Source: Phaseolus vulgaris
Lineage: Eukaryota; Streptophyta; Magnoliopsida; Fabales; Fabaceae
Reading direction: 5' to 3'
NCBI RefSeq assembly: GCF_000499845.2
Contig: NC_023756.2
Coordinates: 42,719,393-42,783,392, forward strand
Length of the DNA stretch: 64,000 nt
Positions 1 through 9,923 of the stretch are shown here, piece by piece. Numbering within the stretch: the stretch's first letter is position 1; every line of letters begins with the position of its first letter. The position numbers were made by a program, and so were the translations under genes. The notes under the pieces were generated by a model. The model ran no database searches. It saw only the letters and a program-made list of their open reading frames with translations, and was not told the DNA's origin.

Positions 1-463
1 GATTCATGGCACTTGTGTTATCACACATCAAAGGAACCTTGCTGATTTGTAATCCAAAGTCTGCAAGTTGTTGTTTGATCCACATAATCTGTGAACAACA
101 ACTTTCAGCAGCAATATATTCAGCCTCATCAGTAGAGATATCAACACATGCTTGCTTCTTGCTATGGCATGAGATTAGGCTTGAGCCAAGAAGGTGGCAA
201 GTGTCACTTGTGCTCTTTCTATCTAGCTTGCAACTTGCAAAGTCAGAATATGAATAACCAATTAAATGAATTGGAGAGTGAGAAGGATACCATAAACCCA
301 CATATGATGTTCCTTTGTGATATTTCAGAATTGTTTTTGCAGCTTTAAAGTGTGACTTTTTAGGATTTGCTTGATATCTTGCACATAGACACACTGCAAA
401 CAAGATGTCCGACCTACTAGCTGTTAGATAAAGCAAAGAGCCAATCAATCCTCTGTATTTTGT
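1..463 (-). pseudogene. Copia-A pol: RT tail and RNase H, partial
   Basis: Minus-strand translation shows copia RNase H signatures, including a DEAEYIAA-like stretch and the DNTSA motif near the left edge. RNase H removes the RNA strand of the RNA/DNA hybrid during reverse transcription. The frame is separated from the upstream RT frame by a TAA at about 462-466, where Copia-D has CAA. The C-terminus lies outside the window. Confidence 0.8.
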
Positions 464-1534
464 TTAATCTACATTCTTTCCAGCAGCATCAGCATCCATG
501 TAACAACTTGATGACATTGGAGTGCTTGCTTCTTTGCAACTCTCAATTTCAAATTTCTTGAGAATCTCTTTGCAATACTTTGATTGACATAGAAAGATTC
601 CATCCTTTGTTTGCTTAACCTGCAATCCAAGAAAGAAAGACAGTTCTCCCATCATAGACATTTCAAACTCACCTTTCATTGCAGCCACAAACTCTTCACA
701 CAAACTATCTTGTGTAGCACCAAAGATGATGTCATCAACATAGATTTGCACAAGAATTATTTCTGCATTTGACTTTTTGATGAAGAGAGTCTTGTCTACC
801 ATTCCCCTTTCATAACCATGAGATAGCAGAAAGTTGCTAAGCCTCTCATACCACTGTCTTGGAGCTTGATTCAGTCCATACAAAGCTTTCTTCAACTTGA
901 AGACATGGTTGGGATACTTATGATCTTCAAAGCCCGGTGGTTGATCTACATAAACTTCCTCATTGATGTAGCCATTCAAGAAGGCACTCTTGACATCCAT
1001 TTGGAAGAGTTTGAAACCACTCATACAAGCAAAAGCCAGCAACAGCCTCACAGCCTCCAATCTAGCAACAGGAGCAAAAGTTTCACCATAGTCTATACCC
1101 TTCTCTTGATTGTAGCCCTTGGCAACTAGCCTTGCTTTGTTCCTTGTGATCACACCATCTTCATCTAGCTTGTTCCTGAAAACCCATTTCGAACCAATAA
1201 TATTCATTTCATCAGTTTTAGGGACAAGAAACCATACCTCATTCCTTGCAAACTGATTCAACTCTTCATGCATAGCTTCAACCCACTTCTCATCCTTGAG
1301 AGCTTCCTCAATTGACTTTGGTTCAATTAGGGAGACAAAAGCTGTGTGCCTGCAGAAGTTTGAGATGGAGCTACGTGTGGAAACACCTTCCTTTATCTGC
1401 CCTATGATATTATCCACTGACAGATCTCTAGGAATCCTCCACTCCTTGGGCAGCTCACTCTGTTGCAGAATTTCAATCAGTTGTTTCTGCGAATCAACCT
1501 GTTGTTTTTCTGCACAAATTTCTAGCTTCTCCAA
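464..1534 (-). pseudogene. Copia-A reverse transcriptase fragment
   Basis: An open stretch of 356 codons with the copia RT domain. Visible motifs are KWVFRNKLDEDG, the KARLVAKGY block, FAPVARLEAVR, MDVKSAFLNG, and the YVDD catalytic box followed by IIFG. It begins only because a TAG (CAG in Copia-D) interrupts the IN-RT linker just upstream at about 1543, and it ends at a TAA (CAA in Copia-D). The domain itself is undamaged, but the polyprotein cannot be made in one piece. A decayed copy of the paired AATCGG motif lies in the linker at 1475 and 1496. Confidence 0.9.
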
Positions 1535-1543
1535 ACTGGTGCT

Positions 1544-2195
1544 CTATTCATCTTCTTCAACACTGGTCTTTGGGATTTGATTGTTTCTGCGATCTACCTC
1601 ATCAAAGACAACGTGAACTGATTCTTCTACAGTCATCAACCTTTTGTTGTAGATCCTATATGCATGACTTGTGAGAGAATACCCTATGAAGATGCCAAGA
1701 TCCGCTTTCTCATCAAACTTTCCCAAGTTTTCCTTTCCATTGTTGAGAACAAAAAAACTGCAGCCAAAAACTCTGAGATGGTTGATGTTAGGCTTCCTTC
1801 CATTGAAAAGTTCATATGGAGTTTTCTTCAAAATGGGCCTAATAAGCACCCTATTCATCACATAACATGAGGTGTTCACTGCATCTATCCAAAAGTACTT
1901 AGGAAGAGATGATTCACTAAGCATTGTCCTTGCTAGCTCTTCAAGAGACCTATTCTTCCTCTCTACCACTCCATTCTGTTGTGGTGTTCTTGGAGCAGAA
2001 AAGTTGTGTAGAATCCCCATCTTCTAACAGAATTTGCTGAACTTCTCATTTTGAAATTCTCCTCCATGATCACTTCTAATAGAGCCTATGTTGTTGTTCT
2101 TTGTATTTTGCAACCTTCTTGCTAGCTTCTTGAATGCAAAAAAGGCATCACTCTTTGATTCCAAGAAAAGAGTCTAAGTGTACCTAGAAAAGTCA
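1544..2195 (-). pseudogene. Copia-A integrase core and C-terminal part, broken
   Basis: The open stretch 1544-2020 carries the end of the integrase core (SAPRTPQQNGVVERKNR, with the catalytic Glu) and the LRVFGC region typical of copia integrases. Upstream (2021-2195) the core continues but is closed by a TAG at about 2024 and by another TAG where Copia-D has TGG (YTWTLF). Integrase inserts the cDNA into host DNA. Comparison with Copia-D shows the defects are point changes, mostly C-to-T type. Confidence 0.85.
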
Positions 2196-2864
2196 TCAAC
2201 AATAACAAGAGCATAATAATTTCCACCAAGACTCAGTTCTTGAGGGTCCAAAGAGATCCATGTGAAGAAGTTCAAGAGGTTTCAAAGATGAAACAACATT
2301 TTTAATTTTAAAAGAACTTTTCACTTGTTTCCCTTTTTGGCATGCTTCACAAATGTGATCCCTCTTAAACTTGAGTTTTGGCAGCCCAATCACAAGATCC
2401 CTTGAAATTAGCTTGTTCAAGTGATTCATGTGAATATGAGCAATTCTTCTATGCCAAAGCCAAGATTCATCTTGCTTGGATAGAAGACATCCAATTGAAC
2501 ATGGTGAAGAGATATCTAGAAGATACACATTATTAACTCTCTTACCTACCAACATTACCTCTTTGGTGTTGGGTAGACAAATTTCACATGTGTTTGACTT
2601 GAACATCACTTGATATCCTTTGTCACATAGTTGGCTAATGCTCAGCAGATTATGCTTTAGGCCTTCTACATAGAGCACATCATGGATGACCAAGATGTCT
2701 TTGTCTCCTATGGATCCTCTCCCAAGAATCCTTCCTTTATTGTTTTCTCCATATGTCACATGCCCTTCTTGCTTAAAGGAGATGCTCAGGAACTTTGTTT
2801 TATCTCCTGTCATGTGCTTTGAGCATCCACTGTCCAAGTACCACAGTTGCTTGCTCTCCTTCAA
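2196..2864 (-). pseudogene. Copia-A protease, gag-pre-integrase and integrase start
   Basis: The 222-codon frame begins with the retropepsin signature LDSGCSKHMTG (Asp-Ser-Gly active site). It continues through the gag-pre-integrase zinc-binding region (WHRRIAHIHMNHL ... CEACQKGK) and reaches the first integrase Asp in HMDLFGPSRT. It then leaves frame: relative to Copia-D (AACTATGAGTC) two bases are missing (AACTGAGTC) at about 2236, giving an aberrant tail. The true start is upstream; the frame is continuous with gag except for two stops at 2869-2888. Confidence 0.87.
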
Positions 2865-2885
2865 GATTTCCTACAAAAAAGATTT

Positions 2886-3986
2886 TCAAGTACAAAGATT
2901 TGGTCCCCTTATGAATGTGGGTCCTTTTGGTTTACATTCATCAATTAAATCTTTATTACACTTAGGAATCCACTTCATAAAACCCTTAGGAACAACATAT
3001 CTTCTGATTTTACAGAACCTCACAGAATGGCCTCTTTTCATGCAATAGAAGCATGTAACAATCGATTGTTTTGATGGTCCAATCGATTGTTTTTCTGGCA
3101 TTTTCGAAAATGATTTTGAAAATCTATCTTGTTTGTTTTGTGGATTAAAACCTAATCCTGCTTTTCCAAAAACACAGTTTTGAGATGCTAGAACACTCTC
3201 AAAGTTGGATTGGCCTTTAGAAAGCTTATCCACAGTTTTAACAAGATAGTGGATCTTGTTTTCAAGATTTTCGCAATTTTCACAAACTAGAGTATCACAC
3301 TTGCAAGAGGACTTTTTGTAGATGATTTCAAGGTTTTCAAAATCTGTTTTTGAATTTTCTAATTCCTCTTCTAGTGTCTTTACTTTGTTTTCAAGCCATC
3401 TATTCTTTTCCTTTAACCGATTGTTCAAGAGGGCCAATCGGTTGGCTTCTTCATGCGTTTCTTGAAAGGCTTGAAGCAATTGACCATAATTTTCAGAGTT
3501 TGAGGAGTTTGATGAACTTACACTACTTGAGTCATCCTCCTTTCTGGCCATGAAGCAAAGGTTGAGGCTCTTCTTGTTTTGCCTTCTTTTCCTTCTTGCT
3601 TGACTCTTTGACATTGCCTCCTTTTGTTCATTGTTTCCATGAGCAGCCTTGAGTGTGTCCCACATATCTTTAGCAGTTTTGCATTTTGATATCCTGAAAA
3701 ACTCATTAGTATCTAGTGCAGAAGCTATTATGTTTTGAGCAGTACAATCAAGCCTGACCATTTTACATTCATCATTGGTCCGTTGAGACCTATGTTTTGC
3801 AATTAAAGAACCATTCTTTTTAAGCTTTGGAATGTAAGGACCATTCTCAATTTTATCCCAAATTCCTTGATCAATAGATTCCAGAAAGATTTTCATTATG
3901 GCTTCCCAATATTAGTAATTCAATCCACAGAATAAAGGTGGTTTGTATATTGAAGCACCTTCCTCAAAAGATAGTTTTCGAGCCAT
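2886..3986 (-). pseudogene. Copia-A Gag
   Basis: Gag forms the virus-like particle and binds the element RNA. I place the start at 3986 (MARKLSFEEG) because this ATG lies just inside the primer site. An in-frame TAA follows at about 3912, so the longest open stretch is 2886-3896. Visible parts are a UBN2-type gag core (MVRLDCTAQNIIASAL, KTAKDMWDTLKAAHG), a long coiled-coil region rich in Glu/Leu/Asn, and a CX2CX4HX4C zinc knuckle (CFYCMKRGHSVRFC). Two pairs of the AATCGATTG motif lie in this gene. Confidence 0.88.
3057..3447. repeat. Two paired palindromic motifs inside Copia-A gag
   Basis: On the plus strand AATCGATTGTTTT starts at 3060 and again at 3081. AACCGATTGTTC starts at 3415 and AATCGGTTGGC at 3436. 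Each pair is spaced exactly 21 bp. AACAATCGATTGTT is a perfect palindrome. The same motif and spacing occur in the LTR and in the integrase-RT linker. Confidence 0.85.
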
Positions 3987-4027
3987 AGAAAAAAGATTTT
4001 TCGATCAACTTGAATAACTTTCAAGAA

Positions 4028-4043
4028 CCAAGCTCTGATAGCA
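4028..4043 (-). promoter_or_regulatory. Copia-A primer-binding site
   Basis: The minus strand reads TGCTATCAGAGCTTGG directly after the LTR end. This matches the TATCAGAGC core complementary to the initiator methionine tRNA used by plant copia elements, with TGC instead of the usual TGG at the start. Confidence 0.85.
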
Positions 4044-4045
4044 AT

Positions 4046-5260
4046 TGTCAGAATATATGGCTTTAAACTAGAGGGGGAGTGAATTGTTTAAAGAGAGTTT
4101 TCGCAAACTTTTAAGCCCTGAATGAAAATACTTCGTGAATACCTTGATTGAGAAATTCGTTTTTCAAAACACAAAGCAAAAAACACAGTAACAGTAAAAC
4201 AATCGGTTGTTTCACAAAAACAATCGGTTGTTTATACCAGTTAACAAATATCAAAACTGAATTTAAAGAGTTAGGGATAGAGAGAATGCACACAGATTTT
4301 TATATTGGTTCACTCCAAACCTAGAGCTACATCCAGTCTTCTCAGAAACCTCTGAGGAAATCCACTAAGCAATCACACCTAGATAACTTACACCACAACC
4401 AAAAAAGTGACCTTGATCCCCTCAAGACACACACTTCTCTTGGCCAACACACCAACACTAAGATTGCTGATCTTGATCCCCTCAAGAACACACAACAAAT
4501 CTCAGCAAACACACAAATGAAACTTGTTCAACAGAGTACAAGGATTACACTTGTTACAGAAGATAATCTAAAATCAATACAAGCAGAAATCCTATTCCAC
4601 ACACTTTGATCAATCACAAACACTAAGCAATCTCAACTCTTTGAAAAACTCAAAAACTTGTGTTCAAAATCTTATTACTCAAATATGTTTTTCTGAATAT
4701 ATTCAAAGATGTTGTTTGTTATAAAATCTTAACAAACTCTTAATTGCATTTAAGGATTGGTCAAAGAATTTAAAGACTGGAGCGTAAGCAGTTAAATCAT
4801 TTAAAGCTCAGTCAAAGATAAAACAGTTTTTCTGTTATGGTACCAAAACAAACAATCGGTTGTTTCCTCGAATCAATCGGTTGTTTTGGTTCTAACAGTT
4901 CAACCATTTGAAACACAGTTTTCAATCTTTTCTAAAAGCATCTAAGTATAAACAATCGGTTGTTTCGACAAAGCAATCGGTTGTTTTTAACTTAGTTTGA
5001 AAAACATTTTTCTTTCAAAAAGATTAAGAATGCCTATGCTTTGGATTCAATCAAGGAGTGTATTACAATACTCAAACTACCCCAGATCCTAACTAAAACA
5101 GCTCAGCAACAGCAAGCACAACCAAGCCTTCAACATCCTTCAAAGGGTTTGGATTCTTCAAAGCTTGAACACCACTTGGTTCAACAGTAAATACAAATGA
5201 AATTAACACAAATGGCTTCATCAAACACATCTCTTGAAGGGGCAACAACAATCTTCAACA
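4046..5260 (-). repeat. Copia-A 5' LTR
   Basis: 1215 bp. On the minus strand it starts TGTTGAAGATTG and ends ATTCTGACA (TG...CA), followed after two bases by the primer site. Its right edge coincides with the resumption of array-unit sequence. It carries three 21-bp-spaced pairs of the AATCGGTTGTTT motif. The start is homologous to the Copia-B LTR start; the region at 5180-5140 is homologous to the LTR stub of Copia-D. Confidence 0.88.
4197..4990. repeat. Three paired AATCGGTTGTTT motifs in the Copia-A LTR
   Basis: AATCGG begins at 4201 and 4222, at 4854 and 4875, and at 4954 and 4975. Spacing within each pair is 21 bp; the spacer sequences differ. The core AACAATCGGTTGTT is a near-palindrome. 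In RNA the two members of a pair could pair with each other, allowing G-U. Confidence 0.9.
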
Positions 5261-5374
5261 CTTACAAATTCTTTTTCATTGGTATATTAGAGGATATTAA
5301 GTTTTATCTACAAATTTCTTAAGTTAACTATGTATTAATTTTTCATTGTAGTGAAACTAATAAGATTAACGCGC

Positions 5375-5396
5375 ATATATATATATATATATATAT
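5375..5396. repeat. AT dinucleotide run
   Basis: A run of about eleven AT repeats in the Kunitz 3' flank of U1. Shorter AT runs occur at the corresponding place near 10540 and at about 20977. Confidence 0.8.
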
Positions 5397-5656
5397 TTAT
5401 ATATTAATTTTTTATTATATTATCAATGGTATATGAATACAACATCTTCTACATGTCAATAACTTGAACTTAATTGAAATATTCCTTCAAAACTTTTAAT
5501 ACCAAAAAAACACATATCCATATGTGAAAAAGTTATCTAAATAATAAGAAACATATTCCATAAAAAAATAATTAAAAAATACACAATATTATACCAAAGT
5601 AGTATTTCATCCTTTAATTAACTATTTAATAATTAAAGGATACCCACAATAATAAA

Positions 5657-5885
5657 TTATTGTAACAACAACTTTGCATCTTGCGTTCCCACCAGAATTT
5701 ACCTCTACTCCACCACTTTGTGGACCATTACGATTAAGCTACGAAAGAATGTATTGATTAGAAGGAGAAATGGGTAAAGCATTTGAGTCCAGGACTTGTT
5801 TAGGAACCCTAGAGAATGCTAATGGAAGAAAATTGGAAGTGAAGAGAAGGAAGAAAGAGAGAGGGAGGAATATTGTAATCTTCAT
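5657..5885 (-). pseudogene. K1: truncated Kunitz-type protease inhibitor pseudogene
   Basis: The minus strand from ATG 5885 encodes a signal peptide (MKITIFLPLSFFLLFTSNF...) and the first third of a Kunitz (STI family) inhibitor parallel to K2: LPISPSNQY, then LNRNGPQSGGVEV and the first conserved Cys (ARCKVV). It has an in-frame TAG at 5739-5741 where K2 reads TTGCAT. After about 75 codons it is joined directly to 3'-flank sequence (about 5656-5661), so roughly the last two thirds of the gene are deleted. It is also the empty site for the CACTA insertion: attagaaggagaaatggg at 5757 is uninterrupted here. Its upstream region lacks the TATA-bearing 50 bp seen at K2. Confidence 0.88.
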
Positions 5886-7690
5886 GGTTTATCATAATGT
5901 GTTAATGATTTTTATGAAACTATCACCACATTTCTTATTTATTCATGCATTTTATTTTCATTTGTTACGAGTTTGTGTATGTGTTTGTGTGATGAATGTG
6001 CATTTATTATATATTTTTTATTGGATTCAAAACTGTTGTGTTTTTATTGATGAATGCATTAATTAATAGATATGTTTCACAAAATCCAATTTTGAAGTTA
6101 TAAATGTTGGATCAAATTGCGCTTTTTTCCTTAATAGTGAGATTTTTTTGTAACATTTTTTAAATAAAAGATGAATAGAAAAATAAGATAAAAATATTTG
6201 TAGTGACTATTTCTTTAAACGTGAATTACTAACTGGAATGTTTTTCAATTTTGAAATATATTGTGTTAATTGAATATTCAATTTTAAATTTCACAATTTA
6301 ATGCAAACACAATAATTTAAAAAATTTAATTAACTATTATTTATATACATAAATCACTCATATTTTATTATTTATAATTTTTTTATTACAAAGGTAAAAT
6401 TGTAAATTTATATTTTATATTTTAAAAAAAATTATAAATATTCTATCAACCAAGGTAATTAACAATATATCAAGTAAAGAAGATTGAGAGGAAAAAGAAC
6501 ACCAAGGATACATATAGTATTTTTCAATTACTTTAGTTAATTTTATTTACTATTACTTTTAAGTTTTACTAGCAATAAAAAAAAATAAGAAAAAAAATCC
6601 AAGAATTATTGTTATACAATACTTGAGCCTCTTATGACATCTTATTAATTGGCATTTTGTTTTATTAATAATGAATTAATCAAATAAAATAAATAATTTA
6701 GAGGTGTTTTAACTCTTATACAAAATCTCCAACCAAAACTAGTTTTATATCTCAGGAAATGATTGTTCCACATTAATTTAAATTCCAAGGATGTATCAGA
6801 AGATCCTACCTGTTGTACCTTCCTTCCTTGCGAATTTCATAAATAAGTCTAAATGTCAATCCTAAAAGTTGAGATGAAAAATATTGTAAGAACAACATGA
6901 AAATCTTGTCTAATTTTACAACTTTATTAGAAAAACAAATCAATACAAAAATACAATCACCTAGAGAAAAAATAAAATACAATAAAATAACTACATACTT
7001 AGGTGATTACTCAAAATGTTCTTGTTGTGGCACAATAAGAGGAATAAAACACAATGTTTTATTCGAGTCTCAGTCCCTCTTAACAGGTAAATTAATTTAA
7101 AAATAATGCAATTGATGTCAAACAATTTGATTTTTAAAGGAGAGACATAAAGTTTTAGAACATGATCATGTTTCTTGAAGTTTTTCCAGCAAAACAAAAG
7201 TATTTTATCATATTAAAAACGTATTTTAATCTATTAAAACATTACTCGAAAATTCAAAAGTCCCATACTTCTTTAGAAGGTTTTCTAACTAGACATATGA
7301 TCAAATCAAGGCATTGAAAGAACTCACAACAAAAATTAATTAAACATTTTTTATCAACAAAAAAACAAATGAATAAATATGAGATATTTAAGGAATACCT
7401 TAACCCGTATACAAAAAGTCTTCCTAAGCACACCCCTCCTACTATCAATGAACATATACAATGTCCCTTTTATTCTAGGATCCTCACTTGTGTCAGCCAA
7501 TAAAATGCGCTTATAACCTATCCATATGTATGTAATTACCTATAGATCCATCTACATGTAATTATATATGAATTTATATGTAAGTAATTATATTATCAAT
7601 TTATCTGTATAAGCAATTATATTTGCAAATAAAATCACATGAACTTACCTATACATTTCGAACCTATACATTTAGAAATCCTCAAGTATT

Positions 7691-8147
7691 TTACTTACAA
7701 ATTCTTTTTCATTGGTAATTCATTGCAAGTTTTATCTACAAATTTCTTATATTAACTATGTATTAATTTTTCATTGTTGTGAAACTAATAAGATTAAGGC
7801 ATATGTTTTTATTATTATCAATGGTATATGAAAACAACTTCTTCTACATGTCAATAAGATGTTAATATATATTGGAACCTAATTGAAATATTCCTTCAAA
7901 ACTTTTAATACCAAAACAAAATACATATCCATATATGAAAAAATTATCTTAACGTAATTACAAAATAATAAGAAACATAAAGTTCCATAAAAAAATAATT
8001 ATAGAATACACAATATCATATTAAAGTAGTATTTCATCCTTTAATTAACCATTTAATAATTAAGGGATACACAATAATAATAAAAACAATAGAGATATCA
8101 TCACTTTCGAAAGAAATGAAACAGCATCAAACCCGTGGTTAAAAATT
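7691..8147. repeat. Unit U2 remnant: Kunitz 3' flank only
   Basis: Matches 5261-5650 and 10465-10875 (for example the tttaattaaccatttaataattaa block and cactttcgaaagaaatgaaacagc). It stops at about 8147 inside the gtggttaaaaattt stretch, where Copia-C sequence begins. The Kunitz coding region and upstream part of this unit are absent. No gene is seen. Confidence 0.75.
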
Positions 8148-9466
8148 TGACATAGCAAACTCAACACCATTGTCAGTACGAATCGTTTTGATATTAGTTT
8201 TGAAATGATTTTGAACGAAAATAGTGAAGTTAATGATGTGCTGACGCACTTCAGATTTGTTATGCAACAGAATAACCCAAGTATAACGTGAGTAATCATC
8301 AACAATAGTCAAGAAATAATTAAAACCTTGCATAGAAATTATGGAACATGGTCCCCAAATATCAAAGTGTACAAGATCAAAAATAGCAGAGGTAACAATA
8401 TTGCTTAAAGTGAAAGGAAGTTTTCTCTGTTTTGCATGACTACAAGTGTCACATACATGATGAGTATCAACCGTAATAAAATAGTATTGTTTCCTTAAGA
8501 CATGTAATCTTTCAAGTGAAGGGTGTCCTAGTCTATAATGCCACAATGTTTTGTCCGTGATATTACAATTAATAAAAGGAGCAAAATAATGCGGTTTAGA
8601 ACAGCTAGAAGTAGGCAAGGTAGTGACAAGGTACAAGCCAGTAGTGGCTTTAACTGTACCAATCCTCTCTTGGGTGAGATTGTCATGTATAATGCAGTGG
8701 GTTGAAGTGAAAGTTAAAGTTAAAGTGCATTTAAGTTGGTGTGTGAGTTTAGAAACAGATATTAAGTTTAATTGAAAATGAGGCACATATAACACATCAG
8801 ACAAATAAAACTTATCAGAAAAACGTACTAAACCAGAATATGTGGCATAAATAGTTTGACCATTTGGAAGGCTAATTAAGACAGGTTTAATTTTAGTATA
8901 AGTAGTAAAACCGTTCAAATTGTTGCAAACATGATCTGTGGCACCATAATCAATAATCCAAGATTCTTTTATAGTAGAAAGTGAAGAGAGAAACTTACCT
9001 ATTGTAGATTGCTCAGTATTGGGGACTTCATCCGCAGAGAAAGTGCCGACTTGATTAATTTGAGTGTGAGGGGAAGGATTCTCAAGGTTTTTTTGACGCA
9101 AAATGTTGGTCAGGAATTGACACTGATGTGATGTAAGTTGAATCCCCTTTACATTCTGTTCTTTAGGAAAAAGCTCAGAAAAAGTGTCAGTAGTAATCAT
9201 ATTATTGGCTTGGGATGTCCAATTGGTGAATTTGTAGCCAGGAGGGAACCCATGCTTTTTATAACAGGTGTCGACGGTGTGACCAAGACTATTACAAAAA
9301 GTGCAAACTTTTCTAGTAGAAGAAAACTTTGAGGTTTTAACATTACCAAAAGGAAAACCCCCTTGCGAAAACAAATAGGCTCAATATGACCGTATTTACC
9401 ACAAAAATTGCATGCAATAGTGTGACTACTATTAAGACTACTAAGACTAGGGTTTTCATTAGACAT
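8148..9466 (-). pseudogene. Copia-C gag-protease-integrase fragment
   Basis: Two knuckles mark the end of Gag: CNFCGKYGHIEPIC (from the 9466 frame) and CTFCNSLGHTVDTC. Between them the frame shifts at about 9360 (CFRKGV versus the continuing SQGGFPFG frame). The main open stretch 8139-9374 carries the protease signature IIDYGATDHVC, the gag-pre-integrase zinc site (WHYRLGHPSLERL, CDTCSHAKQ) and the integrase core with Asp in VHFDIWGP and in IRTDNGVEF. The unusual Tyr in DYG replaces the Ser/Thr of a normal retropepsin and probably disables it. The 3' truncation falls right after the second catalytic Asp. Confidence 0.87.
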
Positions 9467-9585
9467 TTTCTAAGAGATTTTGAAACAGAATCAAGATTTT
9501 GAAAGAGAATAGAAAAGATAACCAAGAACAACAAATGGGGAAATAAAGATCAGAGAAAAGTGCAGCAGAACTCTTCATTCGAAGA

Positions 9586-9597
9586 GCTCTGATACCA
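9586..9597 (-). promoter_or_regulatory. Copia-C primer-binding site
   Basis: The minus strand reads TGGTATCAGAGC, the standard complement of initiator methionine tRNA in plant copia elements, directly inside the LTR. Confidence 0.9.
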
Positions 9598-9598
9598 T

Positions 9599-9923
9599 AT
9601 TACAGTCAATGAAGATGAATATTCCTTATCTGATGTGGTACATCAAATGGAGCACACGTAATCGCACGTAACCACAATGAGGAAAGGTAGGTTCTGATGA
9701 ATCCTAATTGCAAATGAAAAAGAAACAATGACTTAAGCATAAAGGAGAGAAAAATAGAGAAAAGAAAATACAAAAGAAATTCTTATTTACTTGTGTATAT
9801 AAGAATAAAATACATGGTGTATATATAAGATAAAGACTAAGACCTAGCTGAAACAGAAAAGGAAAGTTGGGTCAAAAAAACAAAGCCCAATAACTTAAAA
9901 CAGAAAAACTAAATATGTTAACA
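9599..9923 (-). repeat. Copia-C 5' LTR
   Basis: About 325 bp. The minus strand starts TGTTAACATA and ends CTGTAATA before the primer site. The expected terminal CA appears mutated to TA. No second LTR copy is present in the window. Confidence 0.75.

Larger units (their letters stand above)
1..5260 (-). mobile_element. Copia-A: Ty1-copia LTR retrotransposon, 3' end outside the window
   Basis: On the minus strand the order is 5' LTR (4046-5260), tRNA-iMet-type primer site, gag, protease, integrase, reverse transcriptase and RNase H. Integrase before RT defines copia. The element runs off the left edge, so its 3' LTR and target duplication cannot be seen. The right edge is where array-unit sequence resumes (cttacaaattcttt at 5261). 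At least five nonsense codons and a 2-bp deletion break gag-pol, so it is dead. Copia-D (49029-51248) is a close relative on the opposite strand and shows what the unbroken codons were. Confidence 0.93.
5261..7690. repeat. Array unit U1 (about 2.4 kb) of a decayed tandem Kunitz array
   Basis: The unit runs from the Kunitz 3' flank through the gene (minus strand) to its far upstream region. Landmarks recur in order in the other units: acaaattctttttcatt (5264, 7702, 10465), gttaatgatttttatgaaac (5902, 20413, 46926), the caaggatacatatag block (6501, 25572, 47972), ctgttgtaccttccttcc (about 6810, 25877, 48272), and the aatgcgcttataacc block (7506 and 48994). Apart from K1, 5886-7690 is AT-rich intergenic sequence in which I see no gene. 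Confidence 0.85.
8148..9923 (-). mobile_element. Copia-C: truncated Ty1-copia element
   Basis: A minus-strand element consisting of 5' LTR (9599-9923), primer site, part of gag, protease and the first part of integrase. It is cut off in the integrase core, and the RT, RNase H and 3' LTR are missing. The right edge (…TTAACA then tccaagaggcatta at 9924) matches unit sequence at 26929, so the LTR end is real. Its gag and protease differ clearly from Copia-A and Copia-B (DYGATDH instead of DSGCS), so it is another copia lineage. Confidence 0.88.

Noticed and set aside
6..257. Plus-strand ORF at the left edge
   Set aside because: It is the antisense of Copia-A RNase H, whose motifs read on the minus strand.
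5770..6066. Plus-strand ORF MGKAFESRTCLG...
   Set aside because: Its first part is the reverse of the K1 signal-peptide region; the similar ORF at 20107 crosses the CACTA border, so neither is a gene.
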